Below, piece after piece: positions 15,105 through 21,338 of a stretch of DNA of 24,463 bases. Source of the stretch: a virus; IMG/VR virus record IMGVR_UViG_3300010885_081949, positions 1 to 24,463 of that record; one strand, given 5' to 3'. A program made the position numbers and the translations under genes. A model generated the notes under the pieces. That model had not been told where the DNA came from. It made no database searches and saw nothing but the letters and a program-made list of their open reading frames with translations. The stretch's first letter is position 1. The number at the start of each line of letters is the position of its first letter.

Positions 15105-15673
15105 CGAACGCCTCGGAGGATCTCTCCGATCTGAACCGGAGTCTTGTTGTCGGTGTTCACGACAACAAGCTCTGCGTCAAGATCGGAACCCTCGTCACCG
15201 AACATGTCAAGATCGTTCTCGTTCTTGAACATCTCTGCAAAGCGTTGCGCCTTCGTCTCACGGCCCTTCATCCAGGTCTCGTTCTGGTCTGAGCCACGCT
15301 TATCACGCCGCTCCTTCAACTTTTCTGGAGAGGCCGTCAGAAGGACGCAACGAAGAGAGACCCCCGCCTCGCGAAGAGCTGTGAAGATCTTCGAGGTGGA
15401 GAATCGATCCCCGTCCCATACCGACATCTTGAACTTCTTCCCCGGTAGTACGTTCTCCTTCCAGTAGTTGAAGCAGTCCTCTGCTCCGTCATAGGGAACC
15501 GTGTCCCCACCGTCAAAGGTTCCCTTTCCGTAGTGTCCGACTAGGGCTACGTCCTTTCCAAGGGTCCACTTCGGGCTCTCTACGAGCTCGTACTCAGAAC
15601 CCAAAAGCTCTTTCAGGGCCGAAGTTTTTCCAACACCGGGGGCACCGACGACAAAGAGGGCGACGTGAGGCAT
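15101..15673 (-). CDS. P-loop kinase, likely 5-hydroxymethyl-pyrimidine DNA kinase
   Basis: I choose ATG 15673 (AAGGAG six bases upstream) over the in-frame start at 15718, giving 190 residues. Walker A is G10-APGVGK-T17. A mid-protein segment, GHYGKGTFDGGDTVPYDG (47-64), and WDGDRFSTSK (86-95) resemble phage kinases linked to base hypermodification, where 5-hydroxymethyl-dU in DNA is phosphorylated before substitution. The Arg-rich segment EKLKERRDKRGSDQN is the likely lid. Residues 154-160 read DLDMFGD, related to tails found in two downstream enzymes. It is the first gene of the minus-strand operon. A kinase is near-certain; the DNA substrate is inferred from motif resemblance and from the adjacent transferase-like gene. 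Confidence 0.72.
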   Translation of the reverse strand: MPHVALFVVGAPGVGKTSALKELLGSEYELVESPKWTLGKDVALVGHYGKGTFDGGDTVPYDGAEDCFNYWKENVLPGKKFKMSVWDGDRFSTSKIFTALREAGVSLRCVLLTASPEKLKERRDKRGSDQNETWMKGRETKAQRFAEMFKNENDLDMFGDEGSDLDAELVVVNTDNKTPVQIGEILRGVR

Positions 15674-15751
15674 GCTTTCTCCTTCGCAGAAGTTTACCCC
15701 TCTTCCTTTGCGGTACAACCCTTATGCCAGAGGGCTCGGTAGGAATTTCCA
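15674..15751. other. Divergent intergenic region
   Basis: This 78-base gap separates the first gene of the minus-strand block from the next plus-strand head gene, so it probably carries promoters in one or both directions. On the minus strand, TTGTAC, 16 bases, then TAAACT is a weak sigma-70-like match. AAGGAG (minus) and AGGA (plus) are the ribosome binding sites. No hairpin or repeat was seen. Confidence 0.4.
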
Positions 15752-18628
15752 ATGGCCGTCCCGAAAAAGTACGAGCACATCGACTTCAAGCCTCCGAAGG
15801 GCGTCGCTGCCGAGGCTGAGAAGGGCTTGAAGTACCGGGAACGCTCCGGCAAGGGCGGCTTGTCCTCGCAAGAGGCTGGAGAGTCCGGGATCGGTTCTGG
15901 GGTTCAGAGAGCGGTGAACCTGAAGAACCAGACCAACATCGCCCCGGAAACGATCCAGCAGATGCTGAACTTCTTCTCACGGAGCGAGAAGAATAAGTCG
16001 GTATCGGCAGAAAACCGCGATACTCCTTGGGAGGACGCGGGCCATGTGGCTTGGCTACTCTGGGGCGGCGATGCCGGGAAGAAGTGGGCTGAAGGAGTCA
16101 AGGATAAGATGGACAAGGCTGATGAGGAAGAGAAGGCTCAATCCAAAAAGGCTTCTGACTTGAACTCCCTCGGGTACGGGGCTCTCTCCTCCTCCTACAA
16201 GGCGGTCTCAGAAACCCTTTCTCCTGAGTTCCCGATCGACCTAGACAAGCTCACGATTGAAGAGCCCCCGCTGAATATGAGCCCCCAGACCCGAGAAGAG
16301 CTCGAGCACCTCCTCTATCTGCAGCAGGACGTTCGGCCCTATCTTCTTGGAAGAGTTCAGGCCTCTAACGACGACCCTCTGATTCATGTAAAGGAGTACT
16401 GTCTCGAGAACGGACTCCCCGTTGACTCCGAGGCTTACCATCTGAGCCAGGAGCTCAGACCTCTCATCATGAAGTTGAAGCGGTTCTACGATAGACCACG
16501 ACCCTACCAGCTCGCACCCCTGCACGGGATGCCTGATTTCTCTCCACTTGAGCTGAAGACTACAGGTACGCCCTCCTATCCGAGCGGCCACACCATGCAG
16601 GCTTTCATCGGGGCTCTCTATCTAGCGGACAAGTTCCCTGAGCATAGAGAAGCTCTTCTCCAGTCCGCTCGGAAGACATCCCTTGATAGAATGATCGCGG
16701 GCGTCCACTTTCCCTCAGACGTGATCTTCGGGGAAGTCATGGCGAAGGATATCTACGCGGGCCGTTCTGTTGGGAGATTGAAGCAGGCCTGCGTTATCGC
16801 GGCGGGAACTTTCGGTGATTCCTATTGCCTCTTCAAGAACCGCGACCGGAACTACATCCCTGAAGTCTCTCTCATTCACGAGATCCGGGGCGGGGTAGAG
16901 GTTCTCTATCTGAAGGACGACGTCACGGGCTGGACCGAGGGCATGAACGCTCTCGGTATTGGCATAGTGAACTCGGCCCTCATGGTCGCACGTGATGAGA
17001 CTGAGTATGAGCTTATCCAGAAGGGGCAGGTTCTTCCTGACGGGGAGATCATCCTTGAAGCTCTCACTCGGAGAAACGTCCTTGAGGCCGCACATGTCGT
17101 TCGGCATTACAAGGGCGGTCTTCTCGGCCATACTGTGGTCTCAGACGGGAAGCGTTCCTACTATGTAGAGCTCCCGGACGAGGACAAGGTTGCTTTTAAC
17201 GAGCTCTCCGTCGGGCGTCTCTTCACTCGAACCAATCACGGCGTGAAGTTCAAGAACACGGGCTACACGGTTGAGGACAGATATCGGGCTTCGGTTGAAC
17301 GGAGATTGAAGTCTCTCACGGTCCTTCGAGAGGTCGAATCCCCAGAAGAGCTCGCGCCCGATCTTATGCGGTCACGCGACGTTCGGGTTCACCTCCATGA
17401 AGTGATTCAGGACTCTCGCTCAAAGAAGCGGATGCGGACTACCTCTCAGATGGTCCTTGACCTTACAAACAAGGAGCTCTTTCTCTACCTGTTCCCCGAG
17501 CGGGTGAGCTGGAAGGGGTACAAGAACAAGCTCCCCGAGGGCTACAAGCCTCAGATCAGATTCCGGGTCGAGGAGTACAAAGATATCTCCCTGAATGGTG
17601 ACGGGCAGACTATCCCCATAAAGGCTTCCCCAGTGCGGGTTGCTGCCCGCTACAAAGAGAAGAAGAAGGTTCCGAAGGCCGACGGGTCGGGTGAGACCAC
17701 TATCTACGTCTATTCCGAAAGACAGCTTCAGAACCGACACCGCGAGAAGGCCGAAAGGCTTCAGAAGTTCGCGCCCAAACTAGAAGACCTGAGAGCCTCT
17801 CTGAAGAAGGACCTTGACTCTGAAGACCCTGAGACCTTTCTCACCGCGCTTGCTATCTCTCTAATCGACGCTACTTATGAGAGAGTTGGCAACGATGGGT
17901 CCGCAGAGAACGGCCACTATGGTGTGACGGGCTGGCTGAAGAAGCACGTCACAATAAAGAATGACAAGGCGATCATTCGCTACGTCGGAAAGTCCGGCGT
18001 GAAGCAAGAGAAGCGCGTTGATGATGACTCTCTTGTGAAAGCTCTGAAGCGTTGTTGCGGAGACAAAGACCCAGACGAACCTATTCTCTCACTTGAAGAT
18101 GCTCAGGTCAGTTCTAAAGAGGTGAACGCCTATCTGAAGCCCTACGGGATCACCGCCAAGGATCTGCGCGGACTTCACGCAAACCGCGAGATGCAGGAGA
18201 GACTAGAGGAGATCCGAAAGAAGGGTCCAAAGCTCCCTCGTCTTCGCAAGGAGCGCGATAAGATCTTGAAGGCAGAGTTCAAGGAGGCTCTAGAGGCCGC
18301 AGCCGAAGCGGTCGGCCATGAGCCTGCGACTCTGAGGGGACAGTATCTTGTTCCTGCACTTGAAGATTTCTACATGAAGGACGGCACCATCATTAAGAAC
18401 CTGAAGGGTGCCACAAAGACTGAGAGTCAGCGTGAGGAAGAGCACGCTGAGCATCTGATAAAGCCTTCTCCAAAGAAGAAGCCACCTCGTGAAGATCTGA
18501 AGAAGCGTCGTATGGACGAGAGCTCTTCTGACCCTGACAAGAAGCAGGATTCAAAGGATCGTTCTCAGAACTACAAGGATGCTGCTCTCCGGGTAGCCTC
18601 TCGTTGGCTCTTCAAGGAGCTCAAGTGA
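15752..18628 (+). CDS. Multidomain fusion: phage domain, PAP2 phosphatase, Ntn-hydrolase, topoisomerase IB
   Basis: A 958-residue protein starting at ATG 15752 (AGGA upstream). Residues 30-115 match a phage domain with GIGSGVQRA, MLNFFSRSEKNK and WLLWGGDAGKKWA. Residues 170-335 form a PAP2-type phosphatase: KX6RP near 241-251, PSGH at 277-280 and R313...H319...D323. Residues 347-530 look like an Ntn-hydrolase of the C45/choloylglycine kind, with candidate nucleophile C347 and FKNRDRNY and TGWTEGMNALGIGIVN downstream. Residues 545-900 are topoisomerase IB with the full apparent catalytic set R711, K747, R806, H856 and Tyr865 (GHEPATLRGQY). A basic linker and RVASRWLFKEL end the protein. The stop overlaps the next start. 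Location in the head module suggests an enzyme packaged in the virion and perhaps cleaved into parts; that is inference. Domain calls rest on motifs; the Ntn part is least certain. Confidence 0.85.
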   Translation: MAVPKKYEHIDFKPPKGVAAEAEKGLKYRERSGKGGLSSQEAGESGIGSGVQRAVNLKNQTNIAPETIQQMLNFFSRSEKNKSVSAENRDTPWEDAGHVAWLLWGGDAGKKWAEGVKDKMDKADEEEKAQSKKASDLNSLGYGALSSSYKAVSETLSPEFPIDLDKLTIEEPPLNMSPQTREELEHLLYLQQDVRPYLLGRVQASNDDPLIHVKEYCLENGLPVDSEAYHLSQELRPLIMKLKRFYDRPRPYQLAPLHGMPDFSPLELKTTGTPSYPSGHTMQAFIGALYLADKFPEHREALLQSARKTSLDRMIAGVHFPSDVIFGEVMAKDIYAGRSVGRLKQACVIAAGTFGDSYCLFKNRDRNYIPEVSLIHEIRGGVEVLYLKDDVTGWTEGMNALGIGIVNSALMVARDETEYELIQKGQVLPDGEIILEALTRRNVLEAAHVVRHYKGGLLGHTVVSDGKRSYYVELPDEDKVAFNELSVGRLFTRTNHGVKFKNTGYTVEDRYRASVERRLKSLTVLREVESPEELAPDLMRSRDVRVHLHEVIQDSRSKKRMRTTSQMVLDLTNKELFLYLFPERVSWKGYKNKLPEGYKPQIRFRVEEYKDISLNGDGQTIPIKASPVRVAARYKEKKKVPKADGSGETTIYVYSERQLQNRHREKAERLQKFAPKLEDLRASLKKDLDSEDPETFLTALAISLIDATYERVGNDGSAENGHYGVTGWLKKHVTIKNDKAIIRYVGKSGVKQEKRVDDDSLVKALKRCCGDKDPDEPILSLEDAQVSSKEVNAYLKPYGITAKDLRGLHANREMQERLEEIRKKGPKLPRLRKERDKILKAEFKEALEAAAEAVGHEPATLRGQYLVPALEDFYMKDGTIIKNLKGATKTESQREEEHAEHLIKPSPKKKPPREDLKKRRMDESSSDPDKKQDSKDRSQNYKDAALRVASRWLFKELK

Positions 18629-20787
18629 ACCGCGATCTCCAGATAAGAGTAGCGGCGCGCTGGCTCTTCTCGCAGGGGGAGAGTCCGGAAGATCGCCTGA
18701 AGGCGCGTGCGAAAAAGGAATATGACGCCTACAAGGAAGAGCACCCAAAGACGGAGCTCACCGAGCAGGACTTCCTCGAGCGACTGAAAGAAGATGGGGT
18801 CACGGGTGATTCCTCTGAAACAGACGACGCGAAAAAGAAGAGGAAAGAGAAACTTACTCAGGCAGACAAGGATAAGAAGGACGCGGCTACGAAAGAAGCC
18901 ATGACCGCCCTTGAGGGAAAGTGGAAAGAAGCCTTCGATAATCTTGATCTCACAGATGATAACAAGAAGAAGTTCTCAGATTCCTTGAAGAACTTCGGTC
19001 CGGAGGAAAGAAAGACCTTCATGGGGTCTTTCGATTCCTCTTTGAAGAGCCTGAAGAGCGGGTCTGCCTCATATGACCCGGACAAGACCGCTTCCCTTAT
19101 GAAGAGCCTTAAGAAAGGTGTTCAGGGGGCAGACCCCTCTCGTCTCGGCTCTCTTGCCGCGGAGGCAGTCTTCGCGGATCGCATCGCACTCAACCCGGAG
19201 ATGCTCTCTGCGGGTGATCCGGTCTCGGGACCTGACGATGAAGGCTCCGGTTCTGAGGCTTCTGATATTCAGAAGGCATCAAAGAGATCCTCACTTGCTC
19301 TCGCACGCTTTGAGAAAGCCTCAAAGGAGGAGCTGGAAGAGTTCTCGAAGAGACTGGACTCTATGATAGACGAGGCTCCCGCGGATTCTCCTCGTCAGAA
19401 GGAGCTTATGGCTACGCGCCACGGGCTGAATCTCGCACAAGCACTGAAGGGCGATTCTGATGAGCCTCCCGAAGGTGTTGCGCCTCTTGAGTTTCTCTGC
19501 CTGAAGGCTCTAAAGAAGAAGGGAACCAGTATCCTTCCTCTAGCAGAGCTCTCCTACAGATCCTCGTCGCGCGACGAGAGCTCTTCGGCTTCTATGGCGC
19601 AGGAGATCGGTTCTGCCATCGAGAACATGGATATGTCGGAAGTTATGCGAATTCTCCCGACAGAATATCAGTCTCTTGGAGCTTCGGCCCTAGAAACCGC
19701 GATCGCAAACGCCACTAATCTTGATTCCCAGGGCAATGAGATCTCAGGCGATAACCGGAATAAGAAGCGGCTTCTTGAAGCAAAGGCGCAGCTTGAGAAA
19801 GAGATGAAACAGTCTATCGTTGACCTTATCACTCAAGAAGCCTCGAAAAAGGTAAAAGGCGAGCCCACTCCTATGCCTGAGGCACCCACCTATAAGGTGA
19901 AAGGCAACAAGGGCGGCTCGATTTCTGACTGGTTTGACGATCTCAGAGAGTCTCTATTCGGAAAGTCCGCAGCAATAGCCTCCCTATACGAGAAGCATAC
20001 AGGTGAGGCTTGCTCTATGCAAGCCTATCGCCCCTTTTCCTCAAGGAGACCACTGATGTCAAAGCTCACTCGTCAAGGGGCGCGTAATCTGACCGCCGCG
20101 CTTGATCGTATCGCTCAGACCCTTCAGAGCCGTCACGACCTTCTGGGCGTTGACAAGAAGATCGCGACGGACTTCGCCTATCGCTGCGATCTTCTGTCGG
20201 ATGCGATCGAGCGCACCGCCTCTGCAAACTTCCCCCTCTCCCGCGAGGCTGCGGCGAAGGGCGTGGACGACGAGGGTCTGTCCGTAGACCACGGCGAGAG
20301 CGGCTTTGACGCTAACCTCATCGGTGATGCAGTTCCGGGCCCCCTTGAGATCATCACTCCTCCCAATGAGCCCTGGATGGACGCGCACTTCACCCAGGAG
20401 AACTTCCACGAGCTCGGTGAGCTTCAGGAAGCGGGCGAGCTCGGCCCCGTGAAGCTCGCTTCTATCCTCCACAACCTGAGCGCGGCGACCGCTCTTCTCG
20501 CGAAGTCTGCGAAGAAGTCTCAGGAGAAGGCTCAGGAGTCCCAGCAGGCTCCGAAGGCTCAGCAGAAGGCGAAGGCTCAGCAGAAGGCTCAGGAAGCCCA
20601 GGAGCAGGAGCAGGAGGCTCAGGAGCAGGAGCAGGAGCAGGAAGCTCAGCAGGCTCCGAAGGCCCAGCAGAAGGCGAAGGCCCAGCAGTCCCAGAAGGGG
20701 CAGCAGGCTCCGAAGGCTCAGCAGTCCCAGAAGGCCAAGAAGGCTTTCGATCAGTCTAACGACTGGGGCTTCAACCTCACCGAGTGA
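18625..20787 (+). CDS. Probable internal head/core protein with Gln/Ala-rich C-terminus
   Basis: I choose GTG 18625, overlapping the previous stop (GTGA) with AAGGAG six bases upstream, giving 720 residues. The N-terminus, LQIRVAARWLFSQG, nearly repeats the C-terminal peptide of the preceding protein. Residues 25-480 are charged, Lys/Glu/Ser-rich and probably helical or disordered. Residues 478-720 could also be made separately from ATG 20056. The last 85 residues are a low-complexity array of Ala, Gln, Lys and Glu units (QQAPKAQQKAKAQQ, EAQEQEQE). No enzyme motif is visible. Its place just upstream of the protease and scaffold-like genes suggests a head core or internal virion protein. This is inference from context and composition. 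Confidence 0.72.
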   Translation: MNRDLQIRVAARWLFSQGESPEDRLKARAKKEYDAYKEEHPKTELTEQDFLERLKEDGVTGDSSETDDAKKKRKEKLTQADKDKKDAATKEAMTALEGKWKEAFDNLDLTDDNKKKFSDSLKNFGPEERKTFMGSFDSSLKSLKSGSASYDPDKTASLMKSLKKGVQGADPSRLGSLAAEAVFADRIALNPEMLSAGDPVSGPDDEGSGSEASDIQKASKRSSLALARFEKASKEELEEFSKRLDSMIDEAPADSPRQKELMATRHGLNLAQALKGDSDEPPEGVAPLEFLCLKALKKKGTSILPLAELSYRSSSRDESSSASMAQEIGSAIENMDMSEVMRILPTEYQSLGASALETAIANATNLDSQGNEISGDNRNKKRLLEAKAQLEKEMKQSIVDLITQEASKKVKGEPTPMPEAPTYKVKGNKGGSISDWFDDLRESLFGKSAAIASLYEKHTGEACSMQAYRPFSSRRPLMSKLTRQGARNLTAALDRIAQTLQSRHDLLGVDKKIATDFAYRCDLLSDAIERTASANFPLSREAAAKGVDDEGLSVDHGESGFDANLIGDAVPGPLEIITPPNEPWMDAHFTQENFHELGELQEAGELGPVKLASILHNLSAATALLAKSAKKSQEKAQESQQAPKAQQKAKAQQKAQEAQEQEQEAQEQEQEQEAQQAPKAQQKAKAQQSQKGQQAPKAQQSQKAKKAFDQSNDWGFNLTE
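20043..20048 (+). promoter_or_regulatory. Internal ribosome binding site AAGGAG
   Basis: AAGGAG lies seven bases before an in-frame ATG at 20056 within the 720-residue gene. It matches the SD consensus as well as any genuine start in the window, and in the long frame it encodes part of Ser-Arg-Arg using the rarer agg and aga codons. This supports internal initiation. Confidence 0.55.
20056..20787 (+). CDS. Nested product (243 residues) of the 720-residue gene
   Basis: An internal ATG with a strong SD could produce the C-terminal 243 residues as a separate protein, MSKLTRQGARNLTAALDRIA onwards. From here on, Arg codons are cgt or cgc in the first 60 residues, whereas the stretch before uses aga and agg, so codon use changes at the internal start toward that of abundant proteins. 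The product has a helical N-terminal part, an acidic middle (LSVDHGESGFDANLIGDAVP) and a Gln/Ala/Lys/Glu-rich tail. It resembles the scaffold-like protein encoded at 22753 in tail composition. Either both products are made or the frame is a fusion of two formerly separate genes. No family recognised. Confidence 0.5.
   Translation: MSKLTRQGARNLTAALDRIAQTLQSRHDLLGVDKKIATDFAYRCDLLSDAIERTASANFPLSREAAAKGVDDEGLSVDHGESGFDANLIGDAVPGPLEIITPPNEPWMDAHFTQENFHELGELQEAGELGPVKLASILHNLSAATALLAKSAKKSQEKAQESQQAPKAQQKAKAQQKAQEAQEQEQEAQEQEQEQEAQQAPKAQQKAKAQQSQKGQQAPKAQQSQKAKKAFDQSNDWGFNLTE
20517..20745 (+). repeat. Low-complexity Gln/Ala/Lys/Glu coding repeats
   Basis: This stretch is built from imperfect units such as cagcaggctccgaaggctc and caggagcaggagcaggag. 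It encodes QQAPKAQQ and EQEQEAQ blocks. Very similar units recur in the gene at 22753-24363, so the two genes share repeat DNA that could recombine or expand and contract. Confidence 0.8.
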
Positions 20788-21335
20788 GATTCCACTTGAA
20801 GCGCGTCGCACAAAACTATGTCAACTACCAGCAGAGAGCCACCGAGTTCTCTGTTGGTGACGTTGTTGTCCCTTATGGTTACTACGAGAGCCATTCGGGA
20901 AGAGTCGTCGCGCTCTATCCTGGGATCGGCATGGCCGACGTTGAGTTCGCCTCGGGCTCGAAAAGATACCCCGTAGAAGAACTTCAACGCATAAACCCGG
21001 AGACGGGGAGCGCGATCCCTCCTAGAACAAACTCAGTTCCTGGAGGGCTTCCCACCACTACCGTCTCCGGGGGGCCGTTCCCTCAAAAGGAGGCAGCTGT
21101 TCGAGTTGCCTCCTCCTACGTTCGGAACGCCCTCTATTGGTACGGGCCGGACAGAAAGTATCGCCTCACGCGAGTAGAATCCAACGAGGGTTCCTACTAT
21201 TGCCCGAAGTGCGATAAGATCGAGATGAAGAAGACAGTTTACAAGAGAGTTCAGGGGAAGAGCGATAAGCTCCTCGGCTGTCCTTCTTGTCTCTTCCTCA
21301 TCAAAGAGTTCGACATCATCCGGGTCGAGGAGTAA
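20784..21335 (+). CDS. Zinc-ribbon protein with SH3-like N-terminal part
   Basis: This 183-residue protein starts at GTG 20784, overlapping the previous stop (GTGA); no good SD is visible, so translation probably relies on coupling. Residues 20-70 (FSVGDVVVPYGYYESHSG and a following MADVEF strand) resemble a small SH3/KOW-like barrel. Residues 135-180 contain CPKC and CPSC about 30 residues apart, a zinc-ribbon pattern. Between them is KEAAVRVASSYVRNAL, a version of the Arg-Val-Ala-Ser peptide seen elsewhere in this window. The function is unknown; nucleic-acid binding or a head-assembly role are possibilities. The next gene starts 3 bases after its stop. Confidence 0.72.
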   Translation: MRFHLKRVAQNYVNYQQRATEFSVGDVVVPYGYYESHSGRVVALYPGIGMADVEFASGSKRYPVEELQRINPETGSAIPPRTNSVPGGLPTTTVSGGPFPQKEAAVRVASSYVRNALYWYGPDRKYRLTRVESNEGSYYCPKCDKIEMKKTVYKRVQGKSDKLLGCPSCLFLIKEFDIIRVEE

Positions 21336-21338
21336 AGC

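Noticed and set aside
15674-15718. Longer kinase start at 15718
   Set aside because: The extra 15 residues precede the Walker A region with no known domain; ATG 15673 has a strong AAGGAG.
20059-20811. Leucine-rich open frame on the minus strand
   Set aside because: It mirrors the Gln/Ala/Lys codon repeats of the plus-strand gene; poly-Leu comes from reversed cag/gag codons and there is no independent support.
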